From Nostoc paludosum FACHB-159 (GTDB lineage Bacteria > Cyanobacteriota > Cyanobacteriia > Cyanobacteriales > Nostocaceae): a stretch of DNA of 64,000 nucleotides. The position numbers and the translations under genes are program-made. The notes under the pieces were generated by a model. It was not told the DNA's origin. It saw only the letters and a list, made by a program, of their open reading frames with translations, and ran no database searches. The DNA is taken from positions 1 through 64,000 of the forward strand of contig NZ_JACJTU010000024.1 of the NCBI RefSeq assembly GCF_014698835.1, read 5' to 3'. Positions 1 to 7,936 of this stretch are shown in pieces; position 1 is the first letter of the stretch, and every line of letters starts with the position of its first letter.

Positions 1-465
1 GGTTGCTGCTGCTACTGGTGCAGAGAAGGCTAGGCAGATCCAAGGACGCATTCCCAAGCGGTAGGATAGTTCCCACTCACGACCTAAGTAGCAGAATACG
101 CCAATCAAAAAGTGGAAAATTACCAATTGGTAAGGGCCGCCGTTGTACAGCCACTCATCAAGAGATGCTGCTTCCCAAATTGGGTAGAAGTGTAAACCGA
201 TAGCGTTGGAGGAAGGTACTACTGCACCTGAGATGATGTTGTTTCCGTAGAGTAAGGAACCTGCTACTGGTTCGCGGATACCATCGATGTCTACTGGAGG
301 TGCTGCGATGAAGGCGATTACGAAGCAGGCGGTGGCGGCTAGCAAGGTGGGGATCATGAGGACGCCGAACCAGCCGATGTAGAGGCGGTTGTTGGTGCTG
401 GTGATCCAGTTTGCAAACCGCTCCCATACGTTGGCGCTTTCGCGACGTTGAATGGTTGCTGTCAT
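1..465 (-). CDS. psbA: Photosystem II D1 protein, 5' part (runs off window)
   Basis: The reverse strand encodes 155 residues starting MTATIQRRESANVWERFANW, which is the N-terminus of the photosystem II reaction-centre protein D1, about 360 residues when complete. It spans the lumen-exposed loop before helix B and the His118 chlorophyll Z ligand (VIFHFLIG), and stops after FSAPVAAAT, just before Tyr161. Residue 130 is Glu (LGREWELSY), the state of high-light D1 isoforms; low-light forms have Gln. D1 sits in the thylakoid membrane and binds P680, the pheophytin, QB and the manganese cluster. The start is the ATG at 465. Only the 3' end beyond the window is missing. Identity is essentially certain. 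Confidence 0.97.
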   Translation of the reverse strand, partial: MTATIQRRESANVWERFANWITSTNNRLYIGWFGVLMIPTLLAATACFVIAFIAAPPVDIDGIREPVAGSLLYGNNIISGAVVPSSNAIGLHFYPIWEAASLDEWLYNGGPYQLVIFHFLIGVFCYLGREWELSYRLGMRPWICLAFSAPVAAAT

Positions 466-740
466 GGTTTTATAAGTGCGGTTGAATTTATGTATGAATC
501 AGACGGTTTTGTTTTTGCCTGTGAGAGTACTTTACACTGCTTTACAAAATTTAATCAAGTGTTGGGACTTTTATAAAACTAGTTTTAATCATTAGTTTTA
601 CTTATTTAAAGGTAAACAACGAACCTTAAAATATGCCGCAGCTACCTACATATATGGAAATTTCTAGTTGTATTTTGGTTCGATCGCTTACTTACCTGGG
701 AATAATAACTTTGTAGATTACCGCTATTCCAAAAAATTAA

Positions 741-768
741 CCCTCAGCTTACCACTGGGGGCTTTTTT
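741..768 (+). terminator. Rho-independent terminator hairpin 1
   Basis: CCCTCAG (741-747) pairs with CTGGGGG (755-761), with one G-T wobble and a 7-base loop, and is followed by six T at 763-768. It reads on the plus strand, with no coding sequence upstream. Confidence 0.6.
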
Positions 769-857
769 GTTTGGCAAAATGGCAGATCTCCAAATTAGAG
801 GCTTGCTATGGTATTCAAGTAGGATACATTCCATGCGAAAAGTACTGACTTGCATTA

Positions 858-883
858 CCCCTGGTTAACTACCAGGGGTTTTT
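858..883 (+). terminator. Rho-independent terminator hairpin 2
   Basis: CCCCTGG (858-864) and CCAGGGG (872-878) form a perfect 7-bp stem with a 7-base loop, followed by five T at 879-883. It lies about 115 bases after the first terminator in the same orientation, so it could end a short RNA transcribed from between them. Confidence 0.65.
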
Positions 884-994
884 ATTGAAACTTGTTAACA
901 ATTCAGCACTCAATAGTGAAAACTCAGAAATTAAAACCAATTCACTATGATTTATATATGGTGGTTAGCAAATGGCTAACTGTTCAAAACACAA

Positions 995-1948
995 TTACCA
1001 ATTCCGGTAGAGTTTTTCAGCGTAGAACATAACCTCTTCATTTGGCAAACGAATTTTTGGTTTTTGCCGGGGATACAAACTTTCGACTGCACCTGTATCC
1101 TGTTCTATGACTGTGGCTGCTGCTTGTAAAACTGAGTTCTTAAAGAAAAATTTCATCAACGGATTATTTACTTTAGCATACATCAAAATAAAGGTCTTAG
1201 TTCTTTTTTCTGTTTCTGGGTAGAGAATGTGAATTTGAGCAATATCACCAATAGGCGTTTTTGCAAAAAAAGCTGTAGTGGAAGGAAAAGCATATTCGAG
1301 TGTGTTAGTTAGATTTTGAGGAAAGATGCCCAAAACGGGATTTTGAATAATTTCTCCTAGCGTGTTTTTGGCTCTCTTCAAATCTTGCTTGACTGTTGCA
1401 TAGTATCCTTTTTCTTCAAAAGAGCTTACATGGCAATATGTGATTTTAAATAGCTCTTTATGAGTACCATTTTGGTGATTATAGTCGTAATTAACCATTA
1501 GATTACTCAAAAAATCACCGTGAATACTTTTTTCACCAGTTACTCCAAGGAACTCGTATTCATCTACAATCCTTTGATGCAAATCTGGGATAGGTAATCT
1601 TGGTTCAAATCCGCCATATGTCCAGATGCAATCGTTACTAATAATTAGCTCTAATGGTTGAGTAATTGGCTGAGTGCCTTTTTTCTCACCCTCATAAAGT
1701 CTGCCTTGTCCATCAAATTCTAGTGCATGAAAAGGGCAAGTAATAGTATCTCTTTCTTGACAAACCCATCCAGATGATAAAGGTGCTTGCATATGCGGGC
1801 AGATATTATCAAGGGCAAACACTTCACCTTTTTGATTTTGCCAAATGGCATAATCCTGTCCATTTAAAGTGATTTTATGAGGTTTATTTACTTTTAATGT
1901 AGATTTGTGCGCGATTAACCAAGGCGCACCAGGTAAAATTGGTTGCAT
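995..1948 (-). CDS. Rieske [2Fe-2S] non-haem iron oxygenase
   Basis: This is a 317-residue soluble oxygenase subunit. The N-terminal Rieske domain carries C50-P-H52 and C71-x2-H74, which bind the [2Fe-2S] cluster. The C-terminal domain has D152-x2-H155-x4-H160, the usual mononuclear iron site of ring-hydroxylating oxygenases. Such enzymes insert oxygen into aromatic or cyclic substrates using electrons from a reductase and ferredoxin; no reductase gene is adjacent, and the substrate cannot be told. The ATG at 1948 follows a strong GGAGG site. The gene is divergent from a TetR regulator at 2273, and two identical palindromic operators lie between them, so it is probably the regulator's target. 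Confidence 0.88.
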   Translation of the reverse strand: MQPILPGAPWLIAHKSTLKVNKPHKITLNGQDYAIWQNQKGEVFALDNICPHMQAPLSSGWVCQERDTITCPFHALEFDGQGRLYEGEKKGTQPITQPLELIISNDCIWTYGGFEPRLPIPDLHQRIVDEYEFLGVTGEKSIHGDFLSNLMVNYDYNHQNGTHKELFKITYCHVSSFEEKGYYATVKQDLKRAKNTLGEIIQNPVLGIFPQNLTNTLEYAFPSTTAFFAKTPIGDIAQIHILYPETEKRTKTFILMYAKVNNPLMKFFFKNSVLQAAATVIEQDTGAVESLYPRQKPKIRLPNEEVMFYAEKLYRNW

Positions 1949-2165
1949 TTTTCCTCCAAAATATTGTCAAATTATTTATCAACAGAGAATTGAATAGTCA
2001 GGAGTTAATTTTCAAAGTTAAAAATTATGCTATTCCCTGTCTTACATTGCTATGAATGAATGTCAATTGGGATAATTAAAGCTTGCTTGTTAACAGACGA
2101 AGTAGTACCGGGCACTGCTCGGCTAACTTCGACTAGTGCATGGCTAGATTGTCCAAAAGATAAAC

Positions 2166-2183
2166 TAACTAAAAAATTAGTTA
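2166..2183. promoter_or_regulatory. Palindromic operator, copy 1 (TetR-type)
   Basis: The 18-bp inverted repeat TAACTAAAAAATTAGTTA has arms TAACTAA and TTAGTTA around a 4-base centre. It lies between the divergent oxygenase and tetR genes, and copy 2 starts exactly 60 bp away. It is inferred to be the binding site of the TetR protein encoded at 2273. Confidence 0.65.
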
Positions 2184-2225
2184 ATAATCATTAATTTAAT
2201 AAAGTTTCCCTTTTGTGTCAACTAC

Positions 2226-2243
2226 TAACTAATTTTTTAGTTA
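2226..2243. promoter_or_regulatory. Palindromic operator, copy 2 (TetR-type)
   Basis: TAACTAATTTTTTAGTTA is the exact reverse complement of copy 1. It ends 30 bases before the GTG start of the TetR gene, a position suited to autorepression. Confidence 0.65.
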
Positions 2244-2272
2244 AGATATTTTCGTTAAATTGATGGAGTACT

Positions 2273-2929
2273 GTGGGTCGTTCAACACAATCAAAACTTT
2301 CAGATAAAAAACCTCGCCAGGTGCGGGATGCAGAGGCGACGAAAAAGCAGATTCTCGATGCGGCAGAAGCGGAGTTTGCGAGAAATGGGCTGAGTGGGGC
2401 GCGGACAGAGGCGATCGCCAAAGGTGCAGGTGTTACCACAGCAATGATTTACTACTACTTCCAGAGCAAGGAAGGACTATATCAAGCTGTGCTGCAACGC
2501 CCAGCAGTGGAAATGCACGAAGGGTTTGAGCAGTTAAATCTCGATAAGTTGCCGCCAGAGGAGGCTTTGAAACTGCTTGTAAAAGAAGCGATCGCCTACG
2601 AAGCAGCCCACCCACACCGAGGGATGCTTTGGTTCCAAGAAGCCAACCAAAATCAGGGAAAGTATTTTAAACAGGGGAATTGGCAAGAAAATTTTGCCTA
2701 TCTCATCAAAATTTTAGAACGCGGTATGGCAGAGGGTTGTTTTCGTCAACTCGATCCATTTCTCACCACCCTGCATATTATTGGCGTTTGTAATTTATAT
2801 TTCAACGCTTACGAAAACATCAAGCATACTAGACCAGATTTGGAACTGCTGAGTCCAGAAATGATTGAACAGCATACCCAAGCAGCAGTTAACTTTATCT
2901 TGGCTGCTGTGCGAGGTAGTGAGAATTAA
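2273..2929 (+). CDS. TetR/AcrR-family transcriptional regulator
   Basis: This 218-residue protein has an N-terminal TetR helix-turn-helix at about residues 22-70: TKKQILDAAEAEF, then GVTTAMIYYYFQSKEGLY, the signature recognition helix. The rest is a ligand-binding and dimerisation domain of ordinary length. The start is a GTG at 2273 with GGAG seven bases upstream. The gene is divergent from the Rieske oxygenase, and two copies of a TAACTAAnnnnTTAGTTA operator sit in the shared promoter region. It probably represses both genes until a small molecule, perhaps the oxygenase substrate, releases it. The family assignment is firm; the target and ligand are inferred. Confidence 0.9.
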   Translation: MGRSTQSKLSDKKPRQVRDAEATKKQILDAAEAEFARNGLSGARTEAIAKGAGVTTAMIYYYFQSKEGLYQAVLQRPAVEMHEGFEQLNLDKLPPEEALKLLVKEAIAYEAAHPHRGMLWFQEANQNQGKYFKQGNWQENFAYLIKILERGMAEGCFRQLDPFLTTLHIIGVCNLYFNAYENIKHTRPDLELLSPEMIEQHTQAAVNFILAAVRGSEN

Positions 2930-2935
2930 TCTGAA

Positions 2936-5686
2936 TTACGAATTCCGGACGCTACTAACCTTCAACTTAGGATAAGCAATGCGCTTGTGATTAAATTGCT
3001 GCCAAACATCCACAAATATCTGGGCAATTTGTGACATTTCTTCCCGTGTTAATCCGGAATTTACGAGTTGATTGTCTTGCCATCTGGCACGCAAAATGTT
3101 GTTCAGCATTGTTAAAGCTTGTTCGATAGAGACATCTTTGGGCGATCGCTCTTTTTCTGCCTCACCAGACTTTGCGCCTACCTTGCTTCCCTTTAGGGGT
3201 ACAGGACGTTTGGCTGATGCTTCGAGCGATCGCAGCGCGGCTTCGCAAGCATCCGCCAACATTACAATTCCTGTTTCCCGTGACTGGGGAATTGGCCCGT
3301 CATAGCGAAAATCTGCTTCGTTTACCGTTAAACTTGCATCTTCTTGAGCCATTTGCTGGGCTTGGTGATAAAAATAAGCAATCAGCATTGTTCCCTGATG
3401 TTCTGGAATGAAGGCTTGAATTGCTGTGGGCAAAAGGTGTTTACGCGCCATCACCAAACCTTCACTTACGTGCTTTTTGATAATTTCTGCACTCTTCCAA
3501 GGATCTTTAATTTCTGTATCGTGTTTATTCGGCCCCCCCATTTGATTTTCAATAAATCCCAGGGGGTCGTGCATTTTTCCAATATCATGGTATAGTGCAC
3601 CAGCCCTGACTAATTCAACATTACATCCTAATTGTTTGGCAGCAGCTTCAGCCAGGGTAGCCACAAACAGGGTATGTTGAAAAGTTCCGGGAGTTTCAGT
3701 AGCGAGTCTTTTCAATAAGGGACGGTTCGGGTTCGCCAACTCTGCTAGGCGGATGGGAGTGACTAAATCAAAAAATCTTTCTAGATAAGGACTCAAACCT
3801 AAAGCGATGACACTCCAAACAAAGCCAGATGAAGCAAATAACCCTGCTTCTCGGAGGACAATATACCAAGTTGAACCAAATACTTGGCCACTCAAGACTT
3901 TCACAATCAGGTAAATACCGCCTTGAGTCAAAGCGATGGCCACACCCAATAGAGCCAATTCCTCACGCGATCGCAATCTTTGGGCGATGCAACTACCTAA
4001 TATTCCTCCGCCTACACCAGCTAAAAGCGCAGCTTTGCTCATATCCAAGCCGATCGCTAATATTGGCGATAGTAGTCCCACAACTGTCAACCCCAAAGTC
4101 GGGCCGTAGAAACTTCCCAACAATAAACCAAGGGCACTCCAGGTAGTGTAGGGCAATCCCATGACGATTACTCCTGGTACACTCAGGGTGAGGAGTAACA
4201 CCAATAGGCGATCGCGTTGTCGCAATTGGCAATCAATATGTCGTTCTATCCAGACAAAAATGCCAATGGCGACAGTAATAATGCATCCTAACTTCACTAA
4301 TTCCACCCACTTAATCTGGCGGCGAATCAGGTGATAATGTTGCAATACTTCAAAATCCCATGCACTAATCTGCTCTCCTTGTTTGACGATCGCCTCACCA
4401 CGCTGCACATTCACCATCACAGGTGACACCCCAGCAGCAGCTTTTTGAGCTTTTTCTTTGGTTTTTTCTTCATCTTTTTGCAGATTTGGCTGAAGTACAG
4501 CTAATAAGACTTTGCTTGCTAAAGGTTCGGCGTCTTTTGGTACAAAGGTCTGGATTTGTAAGCTGACCGCATCTTGTAAAATATTTTGTGGCAATCCTTG
4601 GGGTATGCCTTGAGTGAGAATCCGCTCTGCACTCTGATGCATTCCCAATTGTGTATTTTCCCACTCCATATCCGACAAGTCTAACAGCAGAGATTCCTCA
4701 TATATTGTTTCTGGACTAAGACTCTCTAACTGTAAAAGTTTGGCAGTAGCTTGAGTGTATTTTTGGCGTGCTTGAGAAATTTGGGCAATTAGTGAGGAAA
4801 AGCTTTTCTCAGAATTTGTCAGTTGGTAAGCTTCTAGTTCTTTTATTGCTTGAGTAAAGTCAATATTTTGAGAAAAATCACCAGGCTTTGTCTCATCTGA
4901 CTCGACTTCGGTATTCTGGGAATTATATTTGGCTGGTACTTGATTAGGTGCAGCTATAGATAATGGACGGAATGAAACGGTGCTTCGTCCTGTTATTTTT
5001 TGGTGCTGGTTTCGATGATTTTCTAGAGCCGCTACCACTGCTTGCCATTCTGGGTTAGAGCAAGAACGAACGTAACGCTGGCTAGATCGAGACAAAACTG
5101 TAGTATCAAAAAAAGGAAACGTTCCTGCAATGGTCCGGATTTCATTACCATCATCGAGAAGTTGTTGTAAATCTTCATCAATTTTTTGATTGATTTCTGC
5201 ATCAATCATCAATACTGGTATAAAACCTTTGCTGGCGGCTTTGCGTTCAGCGTCTGTTTTTTTCTTATCTTCAATACTATCTGTATAAGGCGCTCTAATT
5301 GTTTGTGGTGCGGGATTGCCTATTTGTATTTGAGTTTGATTGTATAACCTATTACCAATTACCCCTGTGAGAGAGACTATAGCGATCGCTAAAATGAGGA
5401 AGCAACGCTTTCTATGTATCCAGTTGCAACCAACTGTATAAATAGTACTTTGGGTTGTGCCTGAATTGGCCATTAACTTTAGCGCTCTTTCTTGTTTTTG
5501 GTGTTCGCTTTTGCCATTGCTTTTTGAGACAAACAAGATTACATTTCTGAAGACAGATCTTACAAGTTCTCTTCTATAGCTTGTGCCTTTAAGTAGCTTT
5601 CCCTTACGGCGTAGTAATCTATACCATCGTCGCCAGTAAGACAATTGCTGGGTCAAGAAGTGCAAAAATGGCTCAGTCGTTTTCAT
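2936..5686 (-). CDS. 7TM-HD membrane phosphohydrolase, PgpH-type c-di-AMP phosphodiesterase
   Basis: This is a large polytopic protein of about 916 residues. A cytosolic segment of about 90 residues precedes the first membrane helix (FLILAIAIVSLTGVIG). An external 7TMR-HDED domain of about 300 residues follows, then a block of seven membrane helices, then a cytosolic HD domain with FQHTLFVATLAEAA, LYHDIGKMHDP and a later PEHQG. In Listeria PgpH this architecture hydrolyses cyclic di-AMP. The ATG at 5686 has an AGGCAG site just upstream and is preferred to an upstream TTG. The extra N-terminal stretch and a long acidic linker before the HD domain's last helices are the only variations noted. 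The gene stands alone, and 2936 abuts the convergent tetR. Confidence 0.85.
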   Translation of the reverse strand: MKTTEPFLHFLTQQLSYWRRWYRLLRRKGKLLKGTSYRRELVRSVFRNVILFVSKSNGKSEHQKQERALKLMANSGTTQSTIYTVGCNWIHRKRCFLILAIAIVSLTGVIGNRLYNQTQIQIGNPAPQTIRAPYTDSIEDKKKTDAERKAASKGFIPVLMIDAEINQKIDEDLQQLLDDGNEIRTIAGTFPFFDTTVLSRSSQRYVRSCSNPEWQAVVAALENHRNQHQKITGRSTVSFRPLSIAAPNQVPAKYNSQNTEVESDETKPGDFSQNIDFTQAIKELEAYQLTNSEKSFSSLIAQISQARQKYTQATAKLLQLESLSPETIYEESLLLDLSDMEWENTQLGMHQSAERILTQGIPQGLPQNILQDAVSLQIQTFVPKDAEPLASKVLLAVLQPNLQKDEEKTKEKAQKAAAGVSPVMVNVQRGEAIVKQGEQISAWDFEVLQHYHLIRRQIKWVELVKLGCIITVAIGIFVWIERHIDCQLRQRDRLLVLLLTLSVPGVIVMGLPYTTWSALGLLLGSFYGPTLGLTVVGLLSPILAIGLDMSKAALLAGVGGGILGSCIAQRLRSREELALLGVAIALTQGGIYLIVKVLSGQVFGSTWYIVLREAGLFASSGFVWSVIALGLSPYLERFFDLVTPIRLAELANPNRPLLKRLATETPGTFQHTLFVATLAEAAAKQLGCNVELVRAGALYHDIGKMHDPLGFIENQMGGPNKHDTEIKDPWKSAEIIKKHVSEGLVMARKHLLPTAIQAFIPEHQGTMLIAYFYHQAQQMAQEDASLTVNEADFRYDGPIPQSRETGIVMLADACEAALRSLEASAKRPVPLKGSKVGAKSGEAEKERSPKDVSIEQALTMLNNILRARWQDNQLVNSGLTREEMSQIAQIFVDVWQQFNHKRIAYPKLKVSSVRNS

Positions 5687-5930
5687 TATCTCTGCCTGCA
5701 ATTGCTGACTTTGATAAGTTAGTGTTCATTGATTTTTCCAGGATGGTTAAAATCTACCCTTGGGGAAGGCTACGCGAACAAAGGGGCTAGACAACCAGCA
5801 TTTAACGTTGCAACTACGGTTGCGGAAGTTAGCTACAGAATCAAGTCGAGGGTTTGCTGAAAAATATTAGTATAGGATACTTTTAATATTGTAATTTTGG
5901 CATCCGCACTGTCGTTTACTCAAAAGAGCA

Positions 5931-6869
5931 TTAACGCAACTTAATAACACGAGGAGCTGCGTAAACTGAAAGCAAAGCTACCCTAGAAAGGGCACATCCC
6001 TCCTGTGTTAACTCCTTAGGATCTAGGGGAACGTTATCATACAATCCCGACCACACAGCCACAAGTGCATCGGCCAATTCTAACATTTCGTCAAAGCTTG
6101 TTAGTTCGGATGCTGGAGAATCCTTTTCCAGAAGCAAGACTCGCCAATTTAGAGGAATTCCTGCTGTAGTGTTATGTGCGCCTGATAAAGCAGCTGTAAT
6201 TGCACCTGTAGAGTGTGCCATTAAATTGGTAGCATCTTGCAGTTTGGAATCACCCTTTTTCGTAGCTCGCAAAACTGCAAGGCGAAAGTCTTCTAATGTA
6301 CTCACAAAGCAGTAAAATGCCATCGCAATAGTGTTACTGAGGTTTTCTTTACCAGCAAACTCAGCTTGTACCCTTTCTAATCCAGCCCCTTGTGCTAATA
6401 AATCCTGAATTCTTAATAATTTTTTCGGTATTGATGTCGGCGTTTCTTGAAGAAAGGAAATTGTTTGGGGAATCAGGGTTAGGGGGTCGAGTTTCTCATT
6501 CAAAGCTAGAGCGATCGCATACCCTACTGCTAATGTTCCATCCCTGACTACTGGGTCATCATCCCAGATTTTTAGGACGCGTAGCAAGTTTTTTCGTAGC
6601 TTAATTGGATTTTCGTGAAAAAAAAGTGCCACTGGTAGTGTGGCAATAATCATGTCAGTTGGAGCTAAATGAAGAGAAGCTTGTTGCTGACGTGCTATCC
6701 AATCGTCTAAATCTAATCTACCCAAGCTAATTAAACTCTGGATACCGAGAATTGCCATTCTGCCAAAATCAGGGTAATTTTGAGGCTGTATTCCACCAGA
6801 GGTTAAACTTCCTCCCAGGAATGCTCCCAATAAAGTACCTCTAAACCGACTGATAAGAGAGTAACGCAT
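5931..6869 (-). CDS. ADP-ribosylglycohydrolase-fold protein, probably inactive
   Basis: About 312 residues from the ATG at 6869 (MRYSLISRFRGTLLGAFLGG). The all-helical pattern, the opening RGTLLGAFLGGSL and the late TGAITAALSGAHNTTAGIP followed by W match the DraG/ADP-ribosylglycohydrolase fold. The acidic residues that bind the two magnesium ions in active members (a DDT-like triad near the N-terminus, and GDTD before the AAxxGA helix) are not visible: the equivalent late motif here reads AHSTGAITAALSG. It may therefore be a catalytically dead or divergent cyanobacterial branch. aroQ lies 86 bases upstream on the same strand, so the two could be cotranscribed. Confidence 0.55.
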   Translation of the reverse strand: MRYSLISRFRGTLLGAFLGGSLTSGGIQPQNYPDFGRMAILGIQSLISLGRLDLDDWIARQQQASLHLAPTDMIIATLPVALFFHENPIKLRKNLLRVLKIWDDDPVVRDGTLAVGYAIALALNEKLDPLTLIPQTISFLQETPTSIPKKLLRIQDLLAQGAGLERVQAEFAGKENLSNTIAMAFYCFVSTLEDFRLAVLRATKKGDSKLQDATNLMAHSTGAITAALSGAHNTTAGIPLNWRVLLLEKDSPASELTSFDEMLELADALVAVWSGLYDNVPLDPKELTQEGCALSRVALLSVYAAPRVIKLR

Positions 6870-6955
6870 ATAATTTTGGATTTTGGTCGCGCTTTTGCTG
6901 CGCTTCCAACACAAGTTAGATTTTAGATCGCAGAATTTTATCTCAAGTCTAAAAC

Positions 6956-7435
6956 CTATGACTGACTCATCCTCGATCCCTTTCTTAAATGATGCACTAG
7001 TGCCTGTAAGCCCAACAAATAACTTTGAGAGCCGAAACCACTTATTTGCCCGATGGCTATTGGGGCGATGTACGAATGATGGCGGAAATCTTCTCGGCGG
7101 TAAATATTACTCAGATGTACTTCTACTGTAGGTAGATTAACACCAGCGATCGCATCTCGCAATGCCACACTTGTATGGGTATATGCCCCTGCATTAATTA
7201 AGATTCCTTGATGTTGCCCCAATGCTCCATGAATAGCATCCACTAAAATTCCTTCATGATTTGACTGCAAGGGAAAAACTTTCGCCTGTAATTTTAGTCC
7301 TTCCTCTTCTAACAGGCGGTTAATTTCTGCTAATGTCAACGAGCCATAAATTCCAGGTTCTCGCTGTCCTAGCAAATTTAAGTTTGGCCCGTGCAGTGCC
7401 AGAATACTTAAGGGTTCTAAGGTCGAATTTAGCAC
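6956..7435 (-). CDS. aroQ: 3-dehydroquinate dehydratase, type II
   Basis: This 159-residue enzyme performs the third shikimate-pathway step, converting 3-dehydroquinate to 3-dehydroshikimate. It shows all type II motifs: LHGPNLNLLG, the catalytic Tyr30 loop REPGIYG, SNHEGILVDAIH, INAGAYTHTSVALRDA with its catalytic histidine, and EVHLSNIYRRE. Type II enzymes form dodecamers. The start is a GTG at 7435; there is no in-frame ATG before the conserved core. A 45-residue gene ends 11 bases upstream on the same strand and the ADP-ribosylglycohydrolase-like gene follows, so these look like one short operon. Confidence 0.95.
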   Translation of the reverse strand: MLNSTLEPLSILALHGPNLNLLGQREPGIYGSLTLAEINRLLEEEGLKLQAKVFPLQSNHEGILVDAIHGALGQHQGILINAGAYTHTSVALRDAIAGVNLPTVEVHLSNIYRREDFRHHSYIAPIAIGQISGFGSQSYLLGLQALVHHLRKGSRMSQS

Positions 7436-7446
7436 TTTCGGGGCTA

Positions 7447-7584
7447 CTAGCGACGGCGTGAGCGATCGTTCACAGGAATCGGAATCAGTTCCGGTTCCGG
7501 CTCAGCCTCTGGCCCTAAAAGGCTCTCAATTAGCTTGCGTGCTAATTCCTTAAGCTTTTCTAGCACCTTTTCTATATAGTCCAT
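7447..7584 (-). CDS. Small 45-residue amphipathic protein upstream of aroQ
   Basis: A short frame begins MDYIEKVLEKLKELARKLIE. About 24 residues form a predicted amphipathic helix rich in Lys, Glu and Leu, followed by a Pro-Glu stretch (GPEAEPEPELIPIPV) and an Arg-rich end. The ATG at 7584 has AGGAG about 11 bases upstream. The stop is 11 bases before the aroQ start, suggesting cotranscription. No known family is recognised. The good ribosome site and clean amphipathicity argue that it is real. Confidence 0.55.
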   Translation of the reverse strand: MDYIEKVLEKLKELARKLIESLLGPEAEPEPELIPIPVNDRSRRR

Positions 7585-7936
7585 GAACTGACCGCTCCTG
7601 AGATACTACCTCAATTTTGATTAACCAAGTACGCAGGGAATCGCGTATTTTTGCACCTCTAGCTTTTAACGTAGCTCATACTGAATCCCGTTTTTGGGAC
7701 ATCAGCCACTTCTAAAATTTAGGGTTGTGTTTTCCCATACTTTTTAGAGTATCACACTTGCAACCTAGAGAACTGCATCCTACCAAGGATGGGTATCTAG
7801 GGTCAAGAGTCAAGGGGATCTGGTAATTTATCGAGCTAAAATCTGGCGGGGAGACGCAAAAACGCAATAGCAGGGAGAATTTTCAACTTTGCAATGTTGC
7901 CTCCGTAGATTATCCAAAATCTTAAATCCAAAATTC
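7585..7936. other. Intergenic region between topA and the aroQ operon
   Basis: About 350 bases without a recognisable gene. It should hold the promoter of the aroQ operon (minus strand) at its left side and the 3' end of the topA transcript at its right. No clear terminator hairpin was found. The tract next to topA consists of near-repeats of the type ATTTTGGATTTAAG. Confidence 0.4.

Larger units (their letters stand above)
466..994. other. Intergenic region: psbA upstream and two plus-strand terminators
   Basis: No convincing protein gene lies here. The part next to 465 should hold the psbA promoter and 5' leader on the minus strand. Two intrinsic terminator hairpins point to the plus strand (listed separately), although no plus-strand gene precedes them. 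This suggests one or two short untranslated transcripts. Confidence 0.5.

Noticed and set aside
668..868. 66-codon plus-strand frame between psbA and the Rieske gene
   Set aside because: It runs through both terminator hairpins and has no ribosome site.
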